From the NCBI GenBank assembly GCA_036785705.1, contig JAWUZG010000051.1, positions 14,350,501 to 14,414,500 of the forward strand: DNA of 64,000 nucleotides. Reading direction: 5' to 3'. Numbering within the stretch: position 1 is the first letter of the stretch; each line of letters begins with the position of its first letter. Shown piece after piece: positions 49,901 to 63,600 of the stretch. Made by a program: the position numbers and the translations under genes. The stretch comes from Acanthornis magna. Taxonomy: Eukaryota > Chordata > Aves > Passeriformes > Acanthizidae. The notes under the pieces were generated by a model. It worked only from the letters and a program-made list of their open reading frames with translations. It made no database searches and had not been told where the DNA came from.

Positions 49901-52900
49901 AAAAAATTTGGGGATCGTGTTTTCCTTATGGAAATGCAGACATTTAGGAATAGTTAGTGGGTTTAATTTTGCTAAAATTTGTTTTTATGGCTGGCAAACT
50001 GAGGAAGAGAAAGTGTCATATGGGGTTTGAGTGGTGTTGCACAAAAGCCCAAGAAATACACCATGAAAATTCCTTACCAGGTCTCTAGAGGTTTTTATCT
50101 GTAGCCAGGAGTATCAAAAATGTGGACAATACTATGCTATCTTTAGGAAAGAAAAGATGGGTAGAACATTTCCATGACAACCACCACAGATTTTCTCCAG
50201 AAGTAGTGTTAATTTTGACAATGCAGAGAAGATCCAGGGTTTGCTATTTGCTGCATGGGTGAACTTAAAGTGACCATTGAAAGATTTTCAGCTAAGTCAC
50301 AACAAAGCTGCTGAAGACCAGTGAGACAATTTGAAGTTGTTTTGCTTTTGTAGTTTAGTCTGGGGAAAAAGCTACATCCTCGAAAATGGAGGAGGAGATT
50401 TACAGCAAACAATCCTTGGATGACTGTAACAACTAACATAGAGTTGTTATATTTTTAGTCCTAAAAAGCCATTGTGTGCTCACACATTTGAATAGGTCCA
50501 AAGATGCTGGCAGTATGTGTGGGCTGGATGGAATCCTTGATGCGCTCATTGAAATTTTCACCAGTAGTCGGGAAACCAGTAAAAGAATGGTAAAGAAAGA
50601 GTTGATTTTAAGATACATTCAGGGCGTAAGAACTACTTTTAGAAAATAACTGTGGGTTTAACACTTACGCAGGTTAGACAGGCCTATAAAATAGATACGT
50701 GGCTATGTGCTGGGATTTTGTTTATTTACTACCAGTGAGTGCCTACTATAAAATAAATTATTGAACCCATCACTAATTGAATTGGTAACTTTTCAGCGAT
50801 GGAGTTTAATCTTTTCACCTTTAATGAAAGAAACTGTCTTCCCAGTCATTTGGTGGTAGGCATCAGTATTCCCAGGTAAAAGATGATATACTAGTTTGAA
50901 AGGATTTTAAGTGTAGAGTTCACTCATGAAAGAGAGAAAGGGGTTAGTCAGCAAAGTGAGCTATCTTGAAAGTCAGAAATGAGCATAGCCAAAACTTGCA
51001 GCCAAGGCTTGTAGAGGGTGTAAGAAATAGGAGATAATTCTTGGGAAACTGTTGGGTAGAGGGGTTGTGGTAAAGTCAGAGAAAGAATTCAAATAAATTC
51101 TATACAAGTGTTTTCAATAAATGAAACGATGACATAAGGTGCAACCAGGAGGGCCTAATGGAACTCTGAAAGGAAGATGGAAATTATTACCTTAAAGACA
51201 GAAGCAAAAGTAATTGAAAGAAAATCAATATGCAAGTTGTGAGATGCGGGGAACCTAGTTTAATAAGTGCAGTAAGGAAGAATACCCTTAAGGAAACCTA
51301 CTTACACTGAAGTTGGTTGTGTCATTGATGTTTAGAAACATTGGAACATCATATGGAGAGGCTGCATAATAGAAATTAGATGAAATTCAGTATTAAGGGA
51401 TGAAGATGTTCCCTGTCAGGAATTAATTTAAATTAAGAACTTGTAGGGATTGAAAGTGAAGGTGTGAAATGACCACAGGAATTTATTAAAGGAGTTATCA
51501 AATCCCAAATAAAGGAAATACAGTCTTATGAGTTGGACAAGACAGACTTCAGACAAAAATGGAGAATTATTAATAACATTATGGAAGGCCTGAGATGTTA
51601 TCTGGGCTGTAGTGTATGCCTGTTTTTGTTCATGGTCAGGGACAGAATGACCAGAGTGTCTGCAAAGCTGTTTTCCTGTTAGGAATGTCCTTCTAGCTCA
51701 TGGCTGTCCTACTGATGTTTGAGTTCAACTTGCTTATTCTAAAATATATAAAATACTTTGTTCAAAATGGTTTAGGAATGAAAGAAATTCTGAGTATTTG
51801 TTGACTGAACTTCTTTTTACAGTTAAAATCCGAGGCTTTTTCAAATAGTATGTGTTTTTAATATACAGGTAGTCACTTGAACTAAAAATGTGAAGAACAT
51901 ACAATTGCCAAGCATGTTGTAAGAAACACTAACACCTGAAGCTCCAACATGTAAACACAGGAAGAAAGGGGTCTCAATGCTGTTAAGAAAGATGCAGGGA
52001 ACTTCTGGTGCTCTGAGATTTATCTTTTTGCTGTACCTTTTATTAAAAAAAAGGCTGTTTCAGGAGAGCCTTTTCAGCAAAATTAGTTTGCCAAATTGCT
52101 TCTCTATATGCTTAGGTTTTTATGTTGCATTTGGTGCAAACTGTGACTGACTGACAATGAATATAGTAGTTCTATGTCCCTGAAGAGTTTTTTAAATTTC
52201 AGTTGTCAGAATACAGTAACATTTGAAGTGCTGTCCAAAATGTTTTCTGTGAAAGTCAGTTCTGATCGTCAGAATTCCAATAAACAGTTGTCAGGTAGCA
52301 GCAACTTAAAAAGAGTCTCTAACAAGAAGCAAATTTGAGTATACTCTTTTTAAAAAAAAGGTATCTTGAAACTCTTTGTGCTGAGAGTAGTTAGAGTAGA
52401 CTTGATTATACATTTGATGTATTTTAAATAGGAAACCTAAGCTATTGAGAGTCTGTATAGACTCATGTTGCTCCATTTTAAAGTAGAAAGTACGCAGGAG
52501 ATCATTTATCATCTGCTGATTCTGTCCTTATGGAATTTTAGGTAGGTAGCCTATTGAATACAACACATTAAAGCATTTGAAAGAGAGCTTTAAAAGTCTT
52601 GTAGCTTTTTAGAGTAGCTTTTTATATAGTGCAGATTCCTAAATTCTGATTTACAGGATTTACAATATATTTACGATATATTCTGCATCTCTCTGAAGAT
52701 GCATGAAAACACTGACATGTTGAAAATTTGATTCCCAACCTCTTTTGGATTTAAAGGGGTGATGTAAGGAGAGACGTAACAGCAGAACGGAGCACTAAGA
52801 GTAGAGACCCAATCCACACCCATTGATTTCAGGGAAATCAGTTATTTTCACACAGTTCCCCACCTGCTGCTTTATGCTAAGTAGCTCCAAAGTGCGGTGT

Positions 52901-53631
52901 TGTACATGTGAAAATCATCATGGGCAACTATAAATGCTGACCCACCGAGTTACGTAAGACAGATGGTACTTGGAAATCACAGACTGAAAAAAGGCCCCTC
53001 TGCATAAACAATGGCGGGATTAGGGACTGGGGGTGGGGAGGAGGGGAACAATAGCACTGCTTTCTTTGCAGGACTAAGCATTTTCAATGGTTAAACCATC
53101 CTCACCTAAAATTTTTCTTTTCATTTCAATTTGCTTGTGGGCCTTGTCTAGATAGAAAGAACACAGGGTTTCTTGAACAGGGTTGTGTGGAATTAACTTA
53201 AAACATGGATATGAAGTGCAAAAAAAAAAGCCCCTGAACTGGCATGCAAAGTAAATTAAGCTAGAAAGCAGCTAAGACACCTTCACTTCTGAGGGAAGAC
53301 AGGAGTATGTAATTTGGCTAATTCTCTGTGTAGAGAAATGTTGAAGATTTTAGTCGAGTTTTCTTTTTAGCCCAGGCTATATACTCTGCCTCATAGACCT
53401 TAGTTCTTAAAAAATTTGTTGGATTGATGTGAAGAACTGACACAAGAAAGTGACAATTCTGTGAAATTTTGCTTTCCACCTTCTAAGTTTTATTGAAAGT
53501 TAGGTGATGGAATTTAGCGGGGCAGTGGCTGGAAGTTTATGGCTGCAGAGTTTAAGGAGTGGAGACAGAATATAAGATGATGTATTGTTGAAGAGTAATT
53601 TTGTCTTCTTTTTTTTAATTGTGTTGTGAAG

Positions 53632-53765
53632 GAATCATGACGACCTCAGGAAAAGAGAATTTCCGACTGAAGAGCTACAAGAACAAATCTCTAAACCCTG
53701 ATGAGATGCGTCGCAGACGGGAGGAAGAAGGTCTTCAGCTACGGAAGCAAAAGAGAGAGGAACAG
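53632..53765 (+). CDS. KPNA1: KPNA1 exon 2, start codon and IBB domain
   Basis: Acceptor GTGAAG|GAATC, then ATG at 53637-53639 and 43 codons to EEQ|GTAATG. The start is fixed by the conserved MTTSGKENF and by a 5-nt leader after the acceptor. Confidence 0.96.
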
Positions 53766-56700
53766 GTAATGCACAGCAGCTGAAGTATCTGAGACCAGTC
53801 CTTAAACAGTCCTGTCTTGCAGTGTCTCTGGCTCTCATCTTCTTCCAAGCCCTTTTTAGTTGTTCCCGTCCTCCAAATTCATACAATCAGTCTGAAATCT
53901 GAATCGCTTGCAGACTTCACTGCCTCTTCTGCAGGCTCTCCAAGAGGTAGAATGAGTGCTTCTTCACTCAAGTGTAACATTGGCTAGAGCAGCTTGAGGG
54001 TTTGAACAAAACTGTCTGACCAGTAGCTGTAGTCTCTCTAGCTCTCCTCATGACATCTCAAATTGGGTACCTTCTCTAAGTCATAGCAACCAAACTCTGC
54101 TCATCCCAGTATAATATTCTGTGTGTGATCATCCCCCAAAGCTCTCTCTTTGCAACTGTAACTTGATCATAAGAGCCTTTGCTGGTGTTCTATGAAGATG
54201 TGTTATACACAGGAATTTATCAGTTCTTTGAGCCCTAGCACCCTCTCCAAGAGAGAAATGGTCTGGAATCTGGACAGCTTGTAGATGGAGGCAGATGGTG
54301 AAGAGGGGAAGGGGATACCAGTGAACATTTTCCAGAAATGTTAGGAACCGATATTGCAGCACATTGCTGTTTTCATTTAGTCCCCAGCTAAACATTCTCC
54401 ATGTGCTGTCAGTTGAAGTCCTGTAGCCAGTGTGCTACCTTCTCTTAGGTGATAGCATATGTAATTTTTATTACAGCCTAAAATGACATGCTGTGGATAT
54501 ATTGGCTATGTAATATATATTAAATACTCTCTCTCTTTAGTTGTTTAAACGCCGAAATGTAGCAACGGCTGAGGAAGAAGCGGAGGAGGAAGTGATGTCA
54601 GATGGGGGCTTCCATGAGGCTCAGATGAACAACATGGAGATGACTTCTGTAAGTGATGAGAAATAAATACAGTGTTTGTTGAAACTGGGCACATCTGTTG
54701 AGCAGGACTGAAATTCTAGAATCACGTGAAGAACTCATTCTGAGATCTTATGGACATCTCTGAAACACCTGTCTCAATGAACTGCCCTGAAACATTACAC
54801 GAGAGAAAAATGTTACGGATAGAGTGAGTGGTTTTTCAGAGGATATGTGCTCAGGAAAATTAAATAAAATGTCATTGTTCACCATTATGGGTGAGTCTAT
54901 CAATTGTTGCCTGGAGTTGTTGGGGTTTTTTTAATCTGAAATTCATAATGCTTGAAACATGAAAATACAAATCAGGCAGTGTGTCATTGCAATTTACAAA
55001 GATAAAAAGGGGCTCAGTGGAAATCTTTCTTAGCAGACTTTCAAGTGGCACCATTTTTAACCAAAGTGTTCGAAATGCAACTAGACCTAGCTTAACTGTC
55101 TGCATGAGGCCTTGAACTCCTTTCTATGCTAGAATGTAACACTACAGAAAAAACTTTAAGTGAGAATTAGACTTCTTTGCTTTCTTCCTGGAAAGAAAAA
55201 TGATAAGGGTTTCAGTTCTGTAACTGAGAAGTTTAAGTAAAGTGCACTTCTCACTTAAAAGTGTCGCTGATCTTCACAGTGTGTTCAGAGTATGCAAGTG
55301 ATGTTTCCATAGAAATCAGGCTGAGCTATTGGTGGTTATATGAACCATGAAAATTACTAAGAAACAGAGAAATGCTTATAAACAGTGTGGTAGATCAATA
55401 ATAGAATATATGGTTTTACTCTTCAAGATAGTATTCAAATATCAGACAAGTCCTGAATATCATTAATCATTTGTGTGGAAGCTTATATGAAACAAACGGA
55501 TAGTAAAAAGGAACGGATTTTGCCTAATTGGTAGATACTGTCGTTACACAGTTTGCTGTGTTAAATGCCATTAATTTGAGGCTCTTAACAGTTGGAGTTG
55601 TTGGCTGTTACAGACAACGCTTAAGTATTTTCAGCACTGTCATCTGTTTCCCTGTCTGTCTAAGGGTTGGGATCAGATGTATCTGAGGGTTTAGATTAGA
55701 AGTGGAAGAAAAAAATCTGACTTTTCTTATGCTTCTTTACATGGGTATACACATGTGATAAACAGAATGCCAGATTTTACCTAGCATAAGAAAGATTGCT
55801 GATTTAATTTAGTTATATTATTGGAAACCATTGGTATTATGGAAAATTTAATACTCCTACTTGATGGTGATGATGATAACAAGCATTAGATTTGTCAGCT
55901 CTTCTAGAAATAACAGGTCCTATACATTTTGGTGTAAGAGAGCAAGTAAAAATGTACATGGTAGGGAAATCTAAATGATAACGTAATTACTTTTCGTTGA
56001 AGCTGACAATTTTACATTTTTTTAGAGGAAGGGAGAGAATACCAGTGAAAAATTCTGAAGAGTAATTTTTTTGCCATGTCTTGAGGAAGATTTGAATTTT
56101 GGCTTCCAGTAAAGCAAAGTTGCACTAAAGAATAATGCTGCCTTATGTAGATGTACATGCCTAATGATCCCTTTGTTGTCCATAATGGTCTTACCTAAGT
56201 TTTTATTCAATAAGAAATAAGCTTGATACTGGTTTAGCAAATGTAACCTGTTTATCACTAATCCCATATTTTTTCTCCTTTTGCTCTCTGTCACCCTTGT
56301 TCTGTTTCCCCACCTAAATCCTAGAGTGCAGTCATCACCTCTGATATGATTGAGATGATTTTCTCCAATAGTCCCGAACAGCAGCTCTCAGCCACCCAGA
56401 AGTTCCGAAAGCTGCTTTCTAAAGGTGAGGGCTGAAATTACTTAGAGAAAAATGTAGAAGCCTCCCTGGCATATGGTTTTACTTTGACAACAATAAAAAT
56501 TGAGTTTCACACTGAAATTTCTGGTCAAGCTCTGCTTTACACAGTGTCAGCTTGATGTATGTAATAGTCACTTCTTTTCTTGAAATCTGTACTAAGTGTT
56601 GCAGATGTGAGATCTCTTGCATGTAAGTTTAGATGTTGTAGGCAGTGTCTCTGTGGCTCAAATATGTTGATATACCAAAAGTCCTCTGCACATGTGCATG

Positions 56701-59700
56701 CCAGAGTGACTGCACAGAGCTGCTGCCGTGAAATAAGTGCCTAAATTACTGAGTGCCTCAGTGCTTTGAGTCATGTTATCTTATTACCTGAAAACTCAGA
56801 CTGGAGTTTTCTTATGTTGACAAATTGGAATCCATTACCTTTTAGTAAATTATTGTAGAAAAAGAACACTCTCTAAGAAGAGAGCAGTCGGTATGTCACT
56901 GGATATTGTTTTGATGCAGTAGTTTGAGAATTTCCTTACAAAGAAATGAATGTGTCTAACTTAACTTTTTTGTTTTAAACAGAACCAAATCCTCCAATTG
57001 ATGAAGTCATAAGCACACAAGGAGTGGTGGCCAGGTTCGTGGAGTTCCTGAAGCGAAAAGAAAACTGTACATTACAGGTATAAAAATATAAATGTATCTG
57101 TCTTCCTAGTTTAGGAAGGCATTTGGTGATGCAAATTAGATAGGAAAAAAAATCGGTGATTTGTTCAGCTATACTTCTCTTTCTTCACTATATTAGAAAA
57201 GCTGTTTTATCTTCTGAATTTCTGGCAAGACCTGTGGATACAGGACAGGAGAGAGAGAGATGTCTGACATTCATTGTGTGATTGATAGGATGAGATCTTT
57301 AGACTTTTACAAAAAGAGAGCTTGAAATTTGGAACTCAACAGATGAAAAGCTATTCAACTAAACTTTAATGTTTGTCTTTTTTGTTCCAATTGAAGGCAG
57401 TTATAAATCTTTAGGATTTAAACTTTTGATTAAAGTAAAAAAAAGTTTAGAATTAGAAATGCAGTCTGTACTGATAAACATAGAAAGCTGAAAACCTTAC
57501 TGGGGTTTGTAAAAACTGAATTATGTGCACCACAATGGTGTTTAACTTTTCTTGGACCTTTGTCTCATTTCCAGTTGTCCATTTTTCTGGTCAGACTTTC
57601 TTGGCTAATAGAAAGTGGAAGAAAGCAAATCATCTAGCTAAGGAAAAAGAAATGTTAACATGTAACCATTAAATAAAACACCTAGATTAGAATCAGTGTT
57701 CTTTCAAACTGTATAAGGCAACAGGTTTGGGAATGCCATGTGAAATCCAAACTTCGTTGACTGGAAATAGGCAAAAAATTACAGTTTTCTTGCACATTAG
57801 AGAAATCATTTACAGGTATTAGTTTTCAAATTCTTGTCCACAGAATTCCAGAGGTCTGTTAGCTTCCTTTGAGGAGTCTGTGGACAATAACTAGAATATG
57901 TATCAGATTTAAGCTGGTTGGTTTTCAGCTGCAATGGAAAATTTGTAAGCTAAAAAAAACAGAATGCCTTTTATTACTTACACGGTCTAGGATAGAAGCC
58001 TAAGACAGGCAGATAAATGGAAGCAATTCTTGTGGCGTTATTGGTGTAACGTGTATTGTTTTTTATATGGAAGTAGGAAAAATCAGTCAGAGTGGAAACT
58101 TGCAAGCTTGTCCTAAAGAGTTTGTAGGAAAGCAGTGAAAATACAAGCTTCAGTATGTTGGTCTTGATATTCCATTCTACCTGGGTAATTTTCCTCCATC
58201 TTGCCAAATCTCTCTGCCTGCTTGGCAGTTTAGGGTCTGCAGGTAGAACTTTTTGCTGTGATCAGTTGGGAAGTTCTCTGGACCTCCCTTTTAATATTTG
58301 TATTTGCTCTGTCATTGTTTCCAAAAATATTCCTTTGGGCTTGGCATTCTAGGCATTTCTGACTGTAGGCTAGCTGTAGAAGGAAAGGATTTTCAACTCC
58401 CTCTGAGACAGTGAAGTGTAATTTATAGCTGCTTGTATGGTGAATTGAATATGGCAACTTCCATGTTAATGAACTTGGAACTTTATGGAAGTTTATGATC
58501 TGTTTTTCTTCTGTGTTGTCAATGGAATAGCCTCTAAAAACTAGGCCTCTGAGATCAGTGATAGGAAGGCCTAATTTGCTAGGAATTCCTCTATCCTGTT
58601 TTTACTCAAGTGGAATTCAAGACTTCAAAAAAGTTCCCCTGTTCTCCAGGGTCAGTTGAACCATACATGAACAAGTAAATTTGTTTCCTGTGGAGAGAGG
58701 TATCTTACAAAAGAACAATACCACACATACATCTTTGCCATTATATCTGTGCCATATCTGGCAGATATAGCCAGATATCTGTGACTGTTCCTTAGTCTAT
58801 AGTTCCTGGAGCCCCAGGTGTTCACAGAGAAGGAGGAGAGAAACTGCCACTCTCTAACCTTTCTGTGACTTACCCTGGAGACAGTGTGAATCTCCAGTTC
58901 AAGCTGGTGGCATCCATTAGGAAGCCAGAGGGGAAGTTGTAAAATATGGTTAAGAAACCTCTGTGTTTGAAAGATGAGTAATAGTTACATTATAATGTAT
59001 CTCTAAACACTGGATACTCACTTCAGATAAAGTAAAATTACAGGAAAGGAACATTTTATGTTGGCCTTAGGGTCTGGGAAGACTCTTTTGCTTCTAGTTC
59101 ATTAATGATGAATTTTGCTGTATTCACTTTGTTTGTTTGTGCTTTATTTTAGAGCCCATACTCCTTGTGTATTGCAGTGATGTGTTTTGGAATTGTTTAT
59201 TCTGATCAGATCTTACTAGAAGATAGTTTTTTCTTCAGTTGATCAGAAGGGCGGGATTAATTGTATTTTCAAAACCGAAGTCTTTAATAACACTTAAAAA
59301 TGAGAAATCTTAGAAGTCAGCTTAATACTTGAGTTATTATTTCAGGCACATTTCAGGATTTGGTGCAACTCCTTATCAGGAGTTGTTTTTATGATTAAAC
59401 CCTAAATATAAGTCCTTGTGCTCTTCAGACAGAGACAGCTAGTTTTTGAAGGTATGTCAGTATTTTCACTGGAATACTGCTGATTCAGCATCTTTTAGTA
59501 ATGTCAAAATCGGTCATTTAAATCTTAAAACTTTCCATTTTTACTCTTCATTGATTTTTACTTTTCATTCAACTTTTAGCAGTCTTTTAATTCTATAGAT
59601 TCTGAATGTACCTGATAAGATTTAAATATGCTAGTGTACTGTAATAATCTTTGCACTGAAAGCATGCAGAAACCTGCTCAAATGTGGATTTCCAGAATCT

Positions 59701-60530
59701 GTGTTTTCTGAGGCCTGGGGTCTCAGGTAGTGTTAAAATTTGCATTTCATCTTAAAAAGTTAATGGTTTTGCAAGTTGAGATTATAATAATAAATGACAA
59801 AAACAGTTAAAAGATGCAAATTGTTAATTCAGGATCTCACTTTTGCTTCAAGTCTTGAATAAAAATGTCATAGACTAATAACATTTGGCATCAGTACTGA
59901 TAACCAGAGTTGGAGAAAAGTACTTTTTGAGTTGTTTTTTAGAAATCTGTTCTTGGGGGTTTTAAAATTTTTTTAAAATCTCTTTTGGATCTTTTATTTA
60001 CTTCCTCTCCATGCAGTTTTGTCAAACAATTTGTTCTCCTGCATCTTCAGGAATATCGCTGGTGATTCAGTGAATACAGGTGTCATATCATGTGGGAAAG
60101 CACATTGTTTTGTGTACAGGTTCTTAGCCAGTGGCAAAGGTAACAAATGCATAGCAAAAAAAAAAAGACTTGAAAAGCCACAGCAAACCCGATGTTCTTG
60201 TAAGGAACTTCTGCAGATTTTTATTTCAAATGTTAATGATGATTCTTAAATATATGATTCTGGTTCTTTGCAAATTGTTTGTTAATTAGTAATATCTCAC
60301 TTTTTCCTATGCCAAATCTCTGGTTTTAAAAGACATTTAGTCTCCGTGTTTAGTGGCACAGAAAGCTCCTGGTAAACTGACTTGTATTTGTTTTCCAGTT
60401 TGAAGCTGCGTGGGTGCTGACAAATATTGCCTCGGGAAATTCCCTTCAGACTCGAATAGTGATCCAGGCAGGAGCTGTCCCCATCTTCATAGAGCTGCTT
60501 AGTTCGGAGTTTGAAGATGTACAGGAACAG
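53637..60530 (+). CDS. KPNA1: Importin subunit alpha-5 (karyopherin alpha 1), 5' part
   Basis: Cytosolic and nuclear adaptor that binds classical nuclear localisation signals and bridges them to importin beta. Among its known cargoes are activated STAT1 dimers. Coding exons are 53637-53765, 54541-54648, 56325-56424, 56983-57077 and 60399-60530, all GT-AG, with consistent phases (0, 0, 1, 0, 0). The product starts [20 protein letters not shown]. The importin-beta-binding region is rich in Arg/Lys ([33 protein letters not shown]), an acidic [10 protein letters not shown] linker follows, and the ARM array starts near [18 protein letters not shown]. Exon 60399-60530 carries [18 protein letters not shown] with the conserved Trp and Asn of the NLS groove. 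The match to mammalian KPNA1 is nearly residue for residue. The remaining ARM repeats and C-terminus lie off the right edge. Confidence 0.97.
54541..54648 (+). CDS. KPNA1: KPNA1 exon 3
   Basis: 36 codons from [20 protein letters not shown] to MEMTS, acceptor CTCTTTAG, donor TCT|GTAAGT, phase 0 at both ends. Confidence 0.96.
56325..56424 (+). CDS. KPNA1: KPNA1 exon 4
   Basis: 100 nt, acceptor AATCCTAG, donor AAAG|GTGAGG. It encodes [20 protein letters not shown] and then [13 protein letters not shown]. Confidence 0.96.
56983..57077 (+). CDS. KPNA1: KPNA1 exon 5 (ARM repeat 1)
   Basis: 95 nt, acceptor TTTTAAACAG, donor TTACAG|GTATAA. It encodes [20 protein letters not shown] and then [12 protein letters not shown]. 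Confidence 0.96.
60399..60530 (+). CDS. KPNA1: KPNA1 exon 6 (ARM repeat with NLS-groove Trp/Asn)
   Basis: 44 codons, acceptor TTGTTTTCCAG, donor GAACAG|GTAAAG. It encodes [20 protein letters not shown] and then [20 protein letters not shown]. The next exon (expected to start AVWALGNIAG) is not in the window. Confidence 0.96.
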
Positions 60531-60556
60531 GTAAAGACTGAGAACAGTGTTGAATA

Positions 60557-60557
<1 letters not shown>

Positions 60558-60614
<57 letters not shown>
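60558..60614. repeat. (GT)n microsatellite, about 28 units
   Basis: A pure GT run 27 bp downstream of the KPNA1 exon 6 donor. Confidence 0.97.
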
Positions 60615-60618
<4 letters not shown>

Positions 60619-63600
60619 TTGTGGAGTTGGAGGCTTTTTTGTTTGACTTTTTGTTTGTTTTGTTTGTTTCGTGTTTTGTTTAGTTTTTTTCCCTTCTCTG
60701 GAAAGGAACATGGCTATCCTGTAAGAAAACCTTTAGAGAAAATGCAGTATTTGGCAATTTTACACAACAATTGATTTCTGCTTAGTATGTGTTATCTAAA
60801 CAAGTATTGTATTTTTCTCTTTCTGGAAATAATGTATTTAACCATTGCTAATGGAGTAATCCGTTTTATTCTCTAAGGGGCTAGTATGTTTCTGTGTATT
60901 GAGGAATTCAGGGAGCCTTGTTTGAATAATTACTTTAGATATATAGAAAGTTCATGCCTGTTTCTCCTGAAGATAAAGCATGAGTGGAAATTATAGTTTG
61001 TTCTCCAAGTTCCTTACAGCATAGATGAATATTCTTCAAGGCCCAGAGGGATCAGTATAAAGCACAGACCAAACATTTGATTCAGTAGTTTCCACTTGAG
61101 GTCTATAACTTGTGTTTGAACAAGGAGGTACTTCGAACGTATAATCTTGCTTTGAAGACTTAGGGTGATGAAACATTAATGAGGTTAATAAATTTAGTTT
61201 CAGCCAGTCTTAATCCAAACTTGAGACTATGTACCTTTACTGTACAAATTTGACTAGCTTTGAGTCCAGGTATTGCTTTTGTTATGTTCTCTCCTTTAGT
61301 AAGTTCTGTGTTTTTTCCTATAGCTACTTGCAGACCATAGCTTAAACTTTACTTGAGTACATGAAATTAAGCACTGAATTCTCATTTTGAGAGTATTTCT
61401 GTGGTAGTTGGTTTGTTTTTTGGTGACCTTTTTCAGAGCATTTCTTACTTTCAGTATCTTTTTGTGGTGGTGGAAATACAAAGCACTGGCTATTCCAGTA
61501 GCACTCTTTTCAGCATTGTTGTTTGCAGAGACAGTGCCTGATTTTCACTTTTGCTTGATACTTTGGTGTGTAAATATCCAGTGTCTTTGTGGACTCCTTG
61601 CCACAGAAGCTGGCTGTGAGCTCAGGTTAAGCTGATTATCCAATATGATCCATTGTTCTTTTCAGAGTCACTGACTTCCAGGGTTCAGTTCTCCATCCTG
61701 TAAGTGTGACCTCTATTCTGTGTTCCTAGATGTCTGACCTTGCATTTGGCTGTATTGAGATGCATGATTGGAGGAGTTCCAACTCATAAACATTGGACTG
61801 CTTTGTGTAACTTGCCTTTCTTTCTTGTAGCTGGCTCAGAATGTGCCACCTGTACTTAAGGTTGCCTAACATTTTCCACAAGACGGATTTTTTTTCTCAG
61901 TTGCTTGTAGCTTTCAAGTTACTCCACTTTGTATCTTTCAGTTTTCAGTGTTTTGTCTCAGACTGAATTATTGTTGAGAAGGCTTTTAAAGAAGAATGGC
62001 ATTCAGGTGTTTGAAAAAATAGTAAAGAAAATGAGGTATTTTTTGTCAGTTATTTTAGCTCTGGGGAATTGAGTCTGCAGTTGTAAAAATTAGAAATGGG
62101 ATCGGGAACTTGCCAAAATGGCAGATAAATACTGTGTTCTGCCCATGTGAAAATCCATCCAGACTTAGCTATATGGTGCCTGTTCGATTTCATATTTTGG
62201 GGGTTGAACTTGGTAGCATTACTTTCCAAATTCAGCCATCACTTGAAGAGTGCTGTTCCTGCAAAATGATTGGTACTCTGTGTATGGTGAAGGCTACTCT
62301 CACTTTTTTTTCTCCTAATGATTGGTCTTCAGTGCAACAGCTAACTTGCTTTTTTTCTTCGGTTGTTATCATCCCTGCTGATGTTAAGAGAGCAGGTGGG
62401 AAGAGCAAACCTATTTAGATTAAGTTGTGCAGCCTTCAATCTTAAGATGGGTGAATTAACAGAAGAGCTTAGGGGCCCCAGTTAAGTAGTTTATCTGTCT
62501 CCTTCTCCCCTCCCTGCCTCCCAATAAACTGCTGACATGTTAAAGTTCAAATTGCAGGCAGGCAGAGTGGCTTGATTGTCATTACGGGAAAATATTTTAC
62601 ATGGAGTTTGGGTGCTGCTAAATCCACAATCGCTCTCTTACTGGTAATCTCTAAATACCAGTTGCAAATTGCTCTGTAGTAAGCTGTGCTGAAGAAGGAA
62701 AATGTACCACTGCAAAGTGTTACCTACACTGTTTCCTAGTGGGTTTCTGTGCTACAGCTCTGGAGATGGCAGCCTTGCTCACAGCTGACTTGGGGTTTAA
62801 TGCAGGCCAACAGGAATTCTGCTTTTTTCCCAACAGCTTTAAGAAGCCCCAAGCACTTCACCATAGTATCATCTGAAACAAAAATTAAAAGCATGTAAGC
62901 ACTGAGGAGTTAGCTCTTGTACTTCTGTATTACAGGATAGCAGTAGTACACAATTGCATAGTATTTTTCCAGATGACTCTTGTCTCATTCAGTATATGCA
63001 CAGATTGTTGCCCTGGTAACAGATGAGTGGGTAGAAAAGGAGGCTTTTATTTGTCACACTGTGACCCTGTTTGTTAAAGTTGGAACAAATTGTAGTGCGT
63101 GGAGGAGAATAGGGAAAAAATTCTTAAAATTAAGCCGATTGTAGGTTTGTGAGAAAAATGTTTCTACTGCTTAGTGTCTGATGCTGGACAATTTCCTTCT
63201 ATCAGTTTTCAGTAAGTGGATACTTACTCTGCAGTTTTTAAATGCTCAAGGTGAAATACTTTGTTTTCATTTTGTGGTTGAGAATAACTCAGCAGTGATT
63301 TTTATAGCTAGGCCCATGTTTTGAGCACGTCTGATCCTGGGGTTCTCAAGCTGGATGTCTGAAACTGGGTGATATTTTGCCACAATTTTCTCCTCTGTAA
63401 AATGATCACCCTAATTTTGTCTCACAGTAGTACTGTGAAGATTATTATTTGCAAGCAACTGCATTTGCAACGAATTACAAAAATGCAGGAAAATACAGAA
63501 AGTATAACGACATGTTCAGGGCAGAGGGGCCAGAAGCTAACCCTACAATCATATAGTGAAGGATGAAGAGAAAAAGAAATATTAAAGTCTGTTTAGGAAA

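Larger units (their letters stand above)
41833..53631 (+). other. KPNA1: KPNA1 intron 1
   Basis: A 12.6 kb intron counted from the donor at 41027. It is AT-rich and mostly unique, with a TTTAC pentamer repeat at 44945-45005 and a T-run at about 46936-46951. I see no additional coding exon. The acceptor at its end is TTTTTTTTAATTGTGTTGTGAAG. Confidence 0.75.

Noticed and set aside
60019..60249. Open frame containing RNIAGDS, similar to the next KPNA1 ARM segment (GNIAGDS)
   Set aside because: It lies before exon 6, the similarity stops after seven residues, and there is no donor in a fitting place. Chance match.
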